Origin: Anopheles merus
Lineage: Eukaryota > Arthropoda > Insecta > Diptera > Culicidae
Assembly (NCBI RefSeq): GCF_017562075.2
Contig: NC_054085.1
Location: 26,092,185-26,156,184, forward strand
Length of the DNA: 64,000 nucleotides
Direction: 5' to 3'
The notes under the pieces are model-generated. The model saw nothing but the letters and a program-made list of their open reading frames with translations, did not search any database and was not told the DNA's origin. Position 1 is the first letter of the stretch. Every line of letters starts with the position of its first letter. Of this stretch, positions 1 through 16,200 are shown piece after piece. The translations under genes and the position numbers were made by a program.

Positions 1-4097
<4,097 letters not shown>

Positions 4098-4247
4098 GCC
4101 AGCCCAGTCAGCGCAGAAAGTGGAAAGAGGTGAGTGTAAGAAAAAAAACAGGAAAAACAAAGGATGAATGAACTTGTCCCGGCAGCGGAATAGAAGCGAC
4201 CGGCCACCTCGAAGCGTCACACTATTCCGGAGGGTTCGGTTTCACAG
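4098..4247 (+). other. Candidate microexon pair (32 nt and 62 nt)
   Basis: A pyrimidine-rich stretch ending CTTCCAG at 4097 precedes 32 nt that end in GAAAGAG before GTGAGT at 4130. This is a near-consensus acceptor and donor. A second stretch, 4186-4247, starts after CCCGGCAG and ends CACAG before GTGAGT at 4248. Joining the two keeps an open frame that begins ASPVSAESGK and ends in a Gly/Phe-rich tail. The 56-nt gap has no good pyrimidine tract, so the second acceptor is weak. The stretch read without splicing is closed in all three frames. I do not recognise the peptide, and the call rests only on splice-site shape. Confidence 0.2.
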
Positions 4248-7200
4248 GTGAGTTGGTTATCCTGGCGTTGTTGTTGATGTGGTGAAGGTTTGTGTGTGTG
4301 TGTGTTGCTTCCTCTATTCAAGTTGTATTCTGTTTAGCTTCAATTATACAGTAATCTGCCTTTTAAATTGCCCCATCAGGGGTTACTCCACAAGTGCGCC
4401 GGTGGCCGGAATGTAAATGGGAAACGGGTTCCGCGATTAACACATTTAATTTGCCCGAGCTAGGGCACCTGCGTGCAGGATTCGTACAAATGGTCCTGGA
4501 AAGGGGTCTTCCATCCGCAGTGTCCCATTAAGGAATGCAATATTTCTTTTTTCATTAAATTCATTGCCTTTAAAAGGATTTCCCGTACCACAAAAAAAAG
4601 AGTTGGAAACGTTCTTTAAAAAAAAAGTCTCTAAGACGTCTCCAGCATAAGCAAAAAATCGTTACCGTCACATGCAAAACTAGTTTGACCGGTTAAAAGA
4701 CCCTCCTATCGTTGGTCAAGCAGCGAAGCAGCTGGGATGGTTTTCTTGGCTGCGGATCCTTTTAAGCACTAGAACAGTAGGTTCCAGGTTTGTGTGGAAT
4801 GAAATTTAAATTGTGAGATTCAATCGAACTGGAAAGCTGATTTTCCTGTTCCTTCAAACGGATGCTGTTTGGTAGGAATCTTTCGGAAGTTGGCAGACGC
4901 AACACACAGCACATATCTCGTGGGAAAACAATTCCTGCCAACTCGTCGTTGCGTTCGTGATCGTCTGAATGTCATTTGCTTATCTTTTGAGATTTGTAAC
5001 ACTTAAAAAAAAACGATCACATTCTGATGAAAGGCTCAATGCAGGAGGTTAATTTTAATTTATGCTCCTTTCAGCTTGGCCCTTAACAACAAAAAAGTAT
5101 CACACAAAAACATTGGACGAAAGATTTTTTTTTTTAGGAAGCATAACAGCGGCGGAGCATTAGAAAACCAGACGACCCGCAGAACCACGTGGTCACATCA
5201 TACATGCATACGACACAGACCGTTATTCCTCTCTGCGCCTCTCTCCACCCTGTCCATCCGCGCTCAGTGGGTCATAAAATCACGCAGCAGCAGTGCAAAG
5301 GAGAGCCGTCCTGCCACAGCCCTGGCGCTGACAGCTGATACCACACACACGAGGGTAGTTGATTTTCCAATATGTACATTTGCATATAATTTGTATTTTT
5401 GCATTCCACGAGCGCCATTTTCTAGCAAAGCGTCCAAACCTTTCACTTGCCTCACTCACCACCAGCACACACAGCAACGCACACACAGCAAGGCACCCGG
5501 GTTTTGTGATCGGGTTAAACCTTGTGTTTCATCGAAATCAACTCCCACCATGCCCCCCAATGATGGTGTATCCTTTTGTTCCTTTTTTTTTTTTTTTGCT
5601 TCCATAGCATGGACACACTGCTACGAACGAAAGGCCATGAATTCGGGCGCACACATATTGTGTGTCCCGGGGTTCACAAACAGGACAGCGCGCGCAAGGG
5701 TTGATATGACTGCATTAATTTTATATTCACTCGCTACAACAGCAGCGCCAGCCGTTCTCTCTGGTTAGCGAAGAGGGATGCCCCCTGCTCCACCTGGTTC
5801 CGGTTCCATTCCATTCTCCTCACTTGCCGCGTGGGTCGGTGTGTGTCTTACGATCTGGAAAGGGGTAAAATGTACCCCTCCAACCTTTCTTCCTAATTCT
5901 GTCCTTAAGGATGGGGGGTGCGCCACACTCTAAACTGCGCGGATTGCAAATGTGTCCCGCCGCGGCTAAACCTTTCGAGGGGGGAGAGGTTGAAAAGGAG
6001 TAGAACGGAAAAGGTGCGCCCGGGATGTGTGTACCACCATTGCCGCGCTAAAATTCGACTCAATTCGACCGCAACCGACGCGCGGTTTGGTTTGTAGGAA
6101 GGTGATTTGGAAAATTCTAAAAATATCCAATAACACACCCGGTGGCATCGTTCGCGCTGGGGCGCTTCGGGGATGAGAGGTTGCTTTCCGTTGGCACGTC
6201 GGAGGTTTCTTTTGCCACTGCTGTACCTTTGGGCTTGGTTAGCTTTCTTTTATTTATAAGTAATACTCTTTGTTTTGGCCGTTACACGTGAAAGACGTTT
6301 GAGACAAGCTTAAGTGTTCTTGATAAAATAACACACAAACTTGAATATTATTATTAAAATTTATATTTGGGAGATAACAAAGAGATTCTCAAACGATTTA
6401 AATGCGAATGAATTCAAATTGTGTAAATAAAATTTAAAAATGTACAAAAGTGACTACAAAACTTGAAGGAGCTAAAGAAAAGGAGAAAAAACAACTATCA
6501 CAACGGCTGCAACCAATGGGAACGTTAAGCCCATAAAACGGGACCCAAATAATACATTGCCCGGTGAAATGGAAAAATCATTCGATCGTCTTTTGATGAC
6601 ACACCTGAACGCCGCGTGGAAATGCTCATTTAGCAACCTCTCTCTCTCTCTCTTCCCGTTGAGGTTGCGCGTACGTTGTTATGTAAATAAATGCTGCGCT
6701 GTATCAGGTGGCACAATTTTAAAGAAATGTAAGCCAAAGTCACGTACTGCCGCAAAAAAAATGAGTTTCAAATGATATCAGATTCACTGTACCGGTGGTG
6801 GAGTCGGGGGAGTTTTACAAGCAAAACCACACTCGTTGCGTTTAAGAGTTGGATGTAAAAATATTGCTCCATTTCATAGCAAATATCGTAAAAAACACAC
6901 TTTCAAAACATTTCATAATCGCTACTAAAATAGAAAAGAGTGCAGATACAAATTACAGTATTCACTCAAATAGTTATAGGCCTAAAGTAAAGCCTATCTT
7001 TCCTATTACCGTTCTATAACACAATTGGATACAATTGATACAATTGTAAAACAGTATTTTAGATGCCATTCATAATGTATTATGTCCTTGCAGAAAAGGA
7101 TCCAGCGACAACATAGAAATGTATTTAAACAGCCAATAACATAACTTTCGTCAGCTCGATTGCTGGTTAAAAACGCCTGAAAGTATACAATCCTCACATC

Positions 7201-7327
7201 AAAAATGTCAACACACATTATTATCAAAACTAGTGGTAACCTCTCTGGAGCAAACCCACATCTCCCATCCGACTCCCGCCATTGCTAGTTCGATTTTAAA
7301 TCCAGCATAATCGACTTCCCAAGTTCC
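4248..7327. other. Spacer without a supported gene
   Basis: GC-variable spacer. The 230-codon plus frame at 5076-5768 is rich in Thr, Ser and His and has no recognisable domain. Its minus partner and the frames at 5264-5486 look equally random. No RNA gene was seen. Confidence 0.5.
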
Positions 7328-7795
7328 ACCCGGAGTCGTCCGGAGTCATGTGGACTCGGGCGGAGTTTTTCGGTGTCGATCTTAAACATTCTATTATTGC
7401 TAGGAATAGCGGTCTGAGTCGATCGGAGTCAACAAGAGTTGAAGTCGGAGATGCCTGACCTCAAAAACATTGCACCGACGACTCCGACTCGGGGTGACTT
7501 CGGTCGGCTACGGATGAATTTGGACGACTCTGGACGAATCCGGATGACTCCGGACGACTCTGGACGACTCCGGATGACTTCAACTCGGGCTGGCGTGGAG
7601 TGACTCTGATTGACTCCGGACGACTCCAGCAGACTCCAACCGACTCTGGACGACTCCGATCGACTCCATCAAAATCCGGAAAACTCCAAACGACTTAAAA
7701 CGACCCAGACGACTTGGAACAATTCCGGTCGACTCTGGCAGACTCCGGCAGACTCCGGCCGACTCCAGACGACTCAGGACGTCTCCACCCGGCTC
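7328..7795. repeat. Degenerate 10-bp-period minisatellite with opposed halves
   Basis: From about 7478 to 7795 the motif GACTCCGGAC and variants (GACTCCAGCA, GACTCTGGAC, GACTCCGATC) recur every 10 bp for over 25 units, with phase largely held. From about 7328 to 7455 the complementary word GGAGTC recurs instead, so the two halves point in opposite directions and could fold on each other. Short frames in both directions (7580-7807 minus and 7610-7819 plus) translate to repeating Ser/Asp/Arg-Leu blocks and are by-products of the repeat. Confidence 0.85.
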
Positions 7796-10700
7796 GAGAT
7801 AAAGCACGGTTCAGGATAAAGCAAGACCTACCCTCCCAAGTCGGTTCCGAATTTGTCTGTCAACCCTTTATCCAACCCAAGATGGTTTCAAAAATGTCCA
7901 TGAGACACAAAAAATGGGTCATAAAACTAAAACAAACAAGTATTGAATGAATAAGCCTGATCTGCAGGCATGATGGAAAAACTAAAAATTCAGCTAGTGG
8001 AACTGAAAATAATAATTAAATTTTGTCAATTCAAAAACATTAAAATTACATAGAACATCCTAAATAACAGTATTGTTCTTTTTATGTTATAGCTGACTCT
8101 CCCAAGGTCGTTATGAACTTTGTAATGAATTTGCTTGACACATTAGCATCCAAAGTATACATCAAAAAAAGTCTACAAAAAAAGATGAAATCGGAAATTA
8201 AACATCCATATCGGCCATAACATGCTTTTCAAAACACGACCACGATTCAATGGCACGGTCCAAATTAAGCCCAAAACGGACAAACAAAAATCCAAAAACA
8301 TCAATTCGTGTATGATGAAGCAAGACAATTCGAGGAATGACACCATGTAGAACAACACACATCATCGTAGCAAAATATTAAGATATATCGACAGTATATC
8401 GCAAGGCTTTCAAAAGCTTGTGCGCCAGCTATCTGTGTGCCATCGTCCTTCCCCAATCCCGATCACGCGTTCTCTCTACCGCCCCGTGTCTCTATGCTGG
8501 TTGCGGCTGCTGACTTTCCTGCAGTAGTACGTGTGGCCCGAGTTTTCCAACCCGGTTCGCAGAATTACTCGAATCATTATCAACCGGGCACGTACGATTG
8601 ACGTTGTTTTCAATTCGTCGCCATCCGCGCAGCATGGAGCAACCGCGTTTACCGTACTTTCTTTATTCTTCTCATTTCTATCGCATCATTCGATAATGTT
8701 TTATTTTTCCCTTCGTATGAGTCGCGCACAAGTGTTCGCCGCCGAGAACGGGTTTGGTGATGCAGGCAAATTTGTTTAAGCATTTATTTTATTCCCTTCC
8801 CGCTGTTGTTAATACTCCGCCGGGGGAAAACACAGCGCGCGTCGTTATGCAGAAGAGAAGAGGCTCGATGTTTCTTGCCCTTTTTGTTTTTTGCTGCGTA
8901 CGGAACACGGGCAAGCCTTTTTCTTTTCTTTTCTTTGCTCCCAAAAAGAGACAAACGCCACAAATCCTTGTTCGGAAAATGCTCGCCGAATGCTTTGAAC
9001 AACAACAAAAAAAAGAAGCGAACATCAACCAAAAAGACCTACTTAAAAAATGCCTCCACAGAAGGTACGTGCCGACCCGTCGCCTTGTGAACTGGCGCGT
9101 TGCTAGATTGCACTTTTCACCCCCCCCCCTGCTCCACCGATTTGTGAAATAAGCGTTTCTACACGTCCGGACGCTTGGCCAGGCGCCAACAGAAGCCCAT
9201 TCGAAGGCGCATCGTCTTGCGCAGTGTGTGTGTGTGTGTGTGTGTTGATCGTCGACTTCATATTGCCGAAGCATGCCGATTTTCCTGCTGCCGTTCTGTT
9301 GCGGTAACTTCCCAAGGCAGAAAAGCCAGAACACGGCCCTATAGCCCCTTCGCACTCACCGGGTGGCAACGAGGTCAAAGAATCTACACAAACTTTTTCC
9401 CGTGCCAATCCAGCAACACCAGCGGAGAAGAGAAGAGAAGAGTAGAGAGAGAAAAAAAAAGTTCACCTCCAAAAAAAAACAGGCGAACACGAAATCGTTA
9501 ATGGTATTGAACCACGACCAAAAACCACTAACCCAGATTATGAATGCTTATGAGCACTTGTGAGTGTTCATTCAGCCTTCGCAAGAAAAAAAAAAAGATG
9601 CTCCTTTATCGCGACCTGTGTGCCAGCACCTCCCCCCCTTTCTCATAAGATAGTTGTGCGCCAGGCAAAAGGCAACCCATCGAGTAGAGCATAAGGAACC
9701 ACCGTCACTCCCCGTGCTGCGCAAAGAAGAGACAACGACGGATATGCATGATGCTTGCGATTCAAAATTAAACGACAACCACCCATTTGCCTGTGGCGCA
9801 CAAGGATATATCTTGTAATGCTGCTACACACACAGAGAGAGAGAGAGGCAGAGCACGCGAAAAGTACATCCCGAAACCACGGTTGCCATGTAATCGAAAA
9901 GTTTGGTCGCTTTTAACGGCGCGACATTAAACCCGGAAGCGGCGGCCGGAGCGGCTGGCACGGGTAATAAAAAATATATAGTAGGCTTCAAACGACAAGC
10001 CAATATTGTACCTGGTCATGCAGAATTGGGGAGGTTGTGTGCTTTTTTTTGGCCGCACACAGCTTAATAGATGTCATAATAATGGAATACAACAGAGCAT
10101 TTACCGTACTGCGAATTTCTGACGCCAAATAGCACAATATTAGTAATAATATTTTACATCATCCTGTTTCTCCAATCTTCCTTTTTCTAATGGACTGCAT
10201 AGTATCGCATTAAAATGTTTAAAAACAAACAAAGAAACATAAAAAAGTAGCTAACTATGACAAATTAAGATACAAAATGTGTGAATAGTTTAACAAGAAC
10301 AAAGTACAATAAAAACATTTGTTTTCTTTATAAAACTAAGCAGAAGTTAATTACAGATACATAAAACATAAAACAAACAACTAAAAAGCAATCATCAGCG
10401 TGAACAGAAGTAAATTAATCGTTACAAACAAAAACAAAAATGTACAGAGGGTTTTTTTGCTTAACATCTAAAGCCTTTAATCATCCTTTAAGGTTGAAAC
10501 TTGATAGATAGTTATGTGATATCACAATTATTATTTTTAGTTTTTTCATTATTATTATTCAGGATGGACGGCTTTGCCGTATTGCTTAATTTCTAGTTTT
10601 TCTTAAGGGCATAAATGGCTAACGAATGGATAGTTATATTACAATCAACTTCAAATTTATTGTTTTAAACATTCATTTCAGATATTAAATTCATTCCTGG

Positions 10701-12540
10701 TTACTGCATGTTCTGTAGTGGCCATTTATTTATTATTATCATTTATCAGGCGTATTCTATCATTGTATAACAATCATCACGTCGCCGAAATGAAGAAATA
10801 TGTGTGGAGACTTGTATTGTAAAATTAACTTAGGAACTTCAATTTAAAGACTTGAGTAGAATCGAAATCAAAATAAGTATGTGTATTACAAATGAAATTC
10901 AAATCTAAAATGTTTAAACTAAAATACCGCTCTAACGCTTCTTAAATCAATACAGCAACTAATGGAATAATTGCTACAACAAACTTTAAATCCATTGTCT
11001 GTGAACAACCACTCATCCGGAGCAGTGGTAGTTTCATGTTGCGCACAGTCAAACCCACATTCGCCACGACGCAACCCTACTACATGGCTGGCTACATTTA
11101 GCAAACAAGTATTCCGTAATGCTCAGCATAAAAATGTCACCAAAGTCAACGTGACGAACGTGTTGCAATGAGGCCGAAAAGGGGATACCCCGCATCGAGA
11201 GGTTAAGGGGAAGGGGGTCTGTGTCCTACACTCAGGCCCCTTACATTCGCCCAACCGTTAATGCTCAAAACAAAGCTGCTCGGCAAAGGGAAGGACATAC
11301 CCGAAAGAAAGAAAAAAAAACAAAACCAAGCAGTACCTGCGACGAGGGACGAGGAGCAGCAACCTAACCAAACTACGGTCCATTATCTAATGCTCACGTG
11401 ACAAACGGCAATAAGCGACTGCGCTCTCCACGACGCGCGCACTACCTCCAACCTCCATAGCCTGCCAGAGCTCTTCGTCGTCGCCATCCGCAGCTAGAAT
11501 ATATGCAGAGTATCACTGGGTCTCGGGTCCTTTTTTGTTTCGTCCCTTCATTTCGAATCAAGATAGATCAAGACCCATTACGTGAGCGCTGGCTGGGAGA
11601 GCGCGAGATGGCGGAGTGAGATACCGGAAATTCACCGTGTCTTCCCCCCCATCGATTCCATCGCTTCATGCAAGCCACCCAAAAGCAGCCCGTTGTCCAC
11701 GGTGAACCTTTGTGCCATTCCGTTTTATGAACGCGAGCAACCATCGTAAAAAAGCTGAAACTCAACGCCAAAACATAAAAGTTGTTGTCCTACCGACTTT
11801 GCAAGTCGAGCCCGGGAAGCTACCGGTGGGCGCTAGCGTTGGGGAAGGCGACACGAGAGACTGCGAGGCTGAAAACATGAGTGTTTTAGTATAAAAGTAA
11901 CAACAACAAAAAAAAAGAGGAACGAAACACGCAAAAACAAACATGTCCACAAACTATCTGATCGACTAGCGAATGCTCCCGAAAAACCTACCACGTAAAC
12001 CTCATTCGACTTTTAGAAAAAAAAAAGACACGACACCACACTTGGCGTATCGGTACTATTCAAACACGCACATCAAACTATCGTTTGACTTGTTGGGTTT
12101 AGCTTTCTTATAAAAATTAAACAGCAAATATTGATACAAAAAACGAGACAAGTAATATATCCATTCTGATAAAGATAGCTAAACATCTGATGCGGTTCTT
12201 TGTAATTTAAAAAAACGCTGAAGTTTAAATATTTACAAATAACAAAATTTCCATGATAGCCAGTAACAAGTGGATGTATTTAGTTCTCGATTTCGCCATC
12301 GTGAATGCTGATATTAGATGGAAGATGTTCGTACAGAGAACTCTGCCAGGTAGCAATTAACAGCTTATGATCGGATGACAGTTCCATTGGTGACTCCGAA
12401 CTCGCGATGTTGCTTTATCGTGATGTCTGAACTTCGTCATTGCTTGCTTGTTCAGCAGGCTAATAATAAGACTATTTAAAATTACTATGACCAATGTCAC
12501 TTGCCAGGTGAACGTGGATGTAAAACTTTCAGGGCCACTA
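7796..12540. other. Spacer without a supported gene
   Basis: Alternating AT-rich and GC-rich spacer. The frames at 8754-9152 (+), 8789-9355 (-) and 9175-9501 (+) overlap one another on both strands, are Lys/Arg/Phe-rich and show no domain. A short (GT)n tract lies at 9225-9245 and GA-rich tracts lie near 9426 and 9836. No tRNA-like or rRNA-like sequence was seen. Confidence 0.5.
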
Positions 12541-13266
12541 AAGGGTCTGCACAAGGGGAGCAGGCTTGTCACTTGGAGCTAGAGAGGACCATCCGTGAGA
12601 TCAACGAGGCAAAGACCAAACTGATGGTGGCAACTTCAGCGACCCTACGACCCTACGTAGGCATGACACACTTTTGAAGTCGTCCCAGAATTCACCTATC
12701 TCGGATTGGCTACTAAAGAGCAAGATTGCAACGACAAGAGCAAGAGTAACTGAAATATCAGTTCACCTCAAAGAGTTCACCTGTCGCGACGGACGAACCT
12801 GGCACTATAGAGCACCTATATAGTGCCAGTACTCACAAACGCCTCTGAGACATGGACACTGTTCAAATCTGAACAAACCCTCTTAGCCTCGTTCGAGAGG
12901 AAGATACTCTGAAGAATTCTTGGCCCCGTGTGGATGAGTGGAAGGACAATGGAGGAGCCATTATAACGACGAGCTATACGAGATGTATAGTACGATATCC
13001 TCACGATCATGCAGCGTCTGAAGTTCGCTAGGCTCCGGTAGGATGGCCATGTTGTACTCATGGAAACGGACGACCCAGCCCATCAAGTCTTTTTAGGCCG
13101 GCCACAAGAACAGAGGAGGTATGGTATGCCTAAATTGAGGTGCCAAGATGTCGTGGAGGCGTCCGCCATAAAGGCCGAGATAACGGATTGGACGGAGACG
13201 AAGGCGCGAGACTGTGAGCTGTTTCTGACACTCCTAAGGCAGGCCAAGACCGCAAAGCGGTTGTAG
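12541..13266 (+). pseudogene. Decayed 3' end of a non-LTR retrotransposon (reverse transcriptase C-terminus)
   Basis: Conceptual translation across frames gives pieces of the C-terminal part of a LINE-type reverse transcriptase. The pieces are LELERTIRE joined directly to INEAKTKLMVATS near 12600, FTYLGLATKEQDCNDK near 12690, SETWTLFKSEQ near 12850, a FERKI block near 12890, then GRPQEQRRYGMPKLR and a VEASAIKAEITDW tail in the open frame at 13060-13266. The element is broken by frameshifts and stops. The direct join of the first two pieces suggests that the catalytic YADD part has been deleted. It ends in a stop followed by a GTAAGTAAATAAG-like tail, as in LINE 3' ends. I read it as an RTE/CR1-like LINE, but the clade is uncertain. 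Confidence 0.75.
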
Positions 13267-16200
13267 CGTCGGATGAGTAAGTAAATAAGTCCTTTGCGAT
13301 TACACATGATTGTCATTCACCACCTAGGAGACATAACTGGCTTTTAAATACAGCATGTTGTCCACTCAAACTGTCAAGCGATGAGCATTTCAGTAAGACT
13401 TGGTCTTTATTATTTTGCAGCTCCTCAAATGGTTAATGCCAAAATGGGAAAATAAATCCACAACACCACGTTCTAAAATTAATTGTAATCTGTCGAGCTT
13501 TTATAAGAAAACCATCACACATTGAATAAAAACAAAGATACAAAAGAGCGCACACACACATACACCATTGACCTACAATAAATCAACGAAATAGATCACA
13601 CAAAAAACTGAAACACCAACACGAGATCACTAGCCGAAAATAATCTTCACAGCAGTCGAACCAATAAAGTTCGAGATAAAAAGTGAACAATCCCCGCGCC
13701 TCCCCCAGCCAAACGAGAGAAAGAACGCCAATAAATAATGAATCCTAATCCAATAGACCCGGAGCGCGACCCCCACAGTGTTGTCCCGCAGTAATAACTT
13801 CTCTAGCACAAAAAAAAGGGAGCGCACAGACTGGCATCACCCCTCATGTCAGTCGGCTTACAAATCAGTGTGTGGCTGTGCTGTGAGTGTCTGTGCACGA
13901 CCACTGCAGATTGAATCATTGAATACTCTCAAAACAAATCTTAAAATAAAAACAAAAAAAACTCACCCAAAAAGGACATAATTTTCTAAGGCAGGCACCA
14001 CAGAGCTGCACGCCGCACGTTTCGGTGTATTATTTTTACCGCGCCTTCCTCCTTCTTCGGGCTCTGCCACTTATCTTCCCTGCTCGTTATACTCCGAAGA
14101 ATATCGGTGCTCATTCCATCCGACCCTGGGCGACGGCGGCGGCTGCGAGCAGTTCCGAGCCGGAGGAGTAGTATCGATTTGCGGTATTTATGTAAATCGT
14201 TGCAAAACATTTTGATAGCTTCACCAAATCGAACCGATTTGACGGCATCACCTTCCAAGGGAAAGGGCCTCGTGGAGGAAGAGGGATTGGATTCCGAGAA
14301 AACCATTCACAACCCAAGTGGACCCGGAGTGGAAAACGTGTGCCTGCATGTTGTCTTGTCTTGCATGGATCGAAAACATGTTCCCAGAAGCAGGTACTCC
14401 CGACCAACAATCCGATCTACGAAATCCAAACAAACCATCGAAAAGTCCTTGCCCTTGGCGGTACAACACACGGTAATGCGATACAATTTGTCAGTACATC
14501 GTTGAAGGGTTGGGGTGGTTGGAAGATTCGATGCTTCGCACTCGCCAGCAATAAAGCAAGCAGCAATCTATTGCCGAGCTTAATTTTAAGGATCTACGGA
14601 ATCTTCAGGGAAAGGTCAACCAGGCAGCAGCAGCAGCAGCAGCAAGGCTATTAAATGGTGCCACCACGCGAAACAAAGCGTAATCTAATCACGTGGCTTA
14701 GCAACATAAGCTCCCATGTGAGCTCTTTGTCTCTCTTACCTGGCACTACCATCCAGGTTCCCCCCCCCCTCGGACTCTCTCGCTCGGTTAATTGATAGGC
14801 ATTTCTAATTTCCTTCACCGGTGATGCTACATGTTTCCGGGGATTCTATAGCTACGGTCGAACCGTTTGCAAATCCATCAAACCATTGTGTCATGTTTTA
14901 TTTCCGCACCCTGCTGCTCCCTTTCGAGCTGCTTCCATTCTCCGACGCGTTTCGAGTAGTTAGATCCGAACGATTTCTGGAAATCCCGGCTGACGGCTGA
15001 CAATTCATCAGGTTGCATCGCACGCTCCTGTCAAACCCGTTCGTCCGGTCGTCCGTCAGACCGACCCGACAGAGCTGACCGCTGCCGCGTGCACCATTGG
15101 CTGGATTCGCTTTTGGAAATAGATACACCTCCACAATGTTCTAGTCTCCCAGTCACTACACACACACACACTTCAAGCTCTACCACGACTGCAATATTAT
15201 TGCATCCATGCAACCGGATCGGATTACAAATTTTCGCAGTTTGCAATTTTTTTCAATCCCCCATTTTTCCGATGCTTGTTTACTCAACGCGCTCCGTGTG
15301 CATTACAAAACACATCTCCCGATGACAGATGACCTATACACATAACCACACTCACATTGCGGTAAGGTCCGCGAACCAGGCAGGAAATTCGATCACGCTG
15401 AAATCAAAAACACCCGGGGATCGTGCGCTCGATTAAATTGGGGAAATCAAACGACACAGCAACAACGATGGACGAGATCGGCGCCACAATGCTACCAAAG
15501 CCCACCCCGAGAGGGATGGAGAGGCTAATAATAGAGAGAAGTTCGCTACAATATTATATTTCCAGTTGCGCGTACTGACACTCTACCCCTTTTCCCGGGC
15601 CCCATCAGCTGCACCTGACATGGCGATGATTCACGCTTTTCACTCCCAGAGAGTCCTGACAAACATTAACCGCGCGTACACGGTCGCAGGTTAATTGACA
15701 GCGCAATTATTGATTGCATAATTTCAGGCGTTTCAACCGTTGCTTTTTTATAATGTGCCTCATGCCAACCGGTCGGTCTCTTTCGCTCTCTTCCACAACC
15801 GTTTTTCAGCGGTTACATTATGTTCCGTTTGAGAACAAAAAAATAGCAAGGCTGAGTGGGGTTTCTTGCAAGTAAAAAAAAATCCAAAAAAAATGCAACA
15901 ACAACGCCGACGGAGCGGGTGGAAACAAACTAGCAATTGGATCATTACACATTTTCCAGCTAAAAGGGTCTCCCCTCGCACCATTTTAAAGAGAAAAAAA
16001 AAGCCCCTACGCCACCATTTCTTGTTATTATGTCGAATTCAATCAATCAACCTCACTCGTGGCCGTGGCGTTTGGACACACAGACAACATACGGTGCTGC
16101 GCGCGTCCAGCCCCCGTCGTCCCCAACCGCGCCTCGACAAAAGGGATATTCTGTGAAAAGGGTTGATATTTACTTTAAAATTACACTTAATCACTTTCTG

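Noticed and set aside
9050..9064. ATG followed by four codons (MPPQK) and a GTACGT donor, as in a tiny first exon
   Set aside because: Too short to tell from chance, with no matching downstream exon recognised.
14107..14505. A 132-codon plus frame with basic and Ser-rich content
   Set aside because: Three or more overlapping frames on both strands and no domain or splice context.
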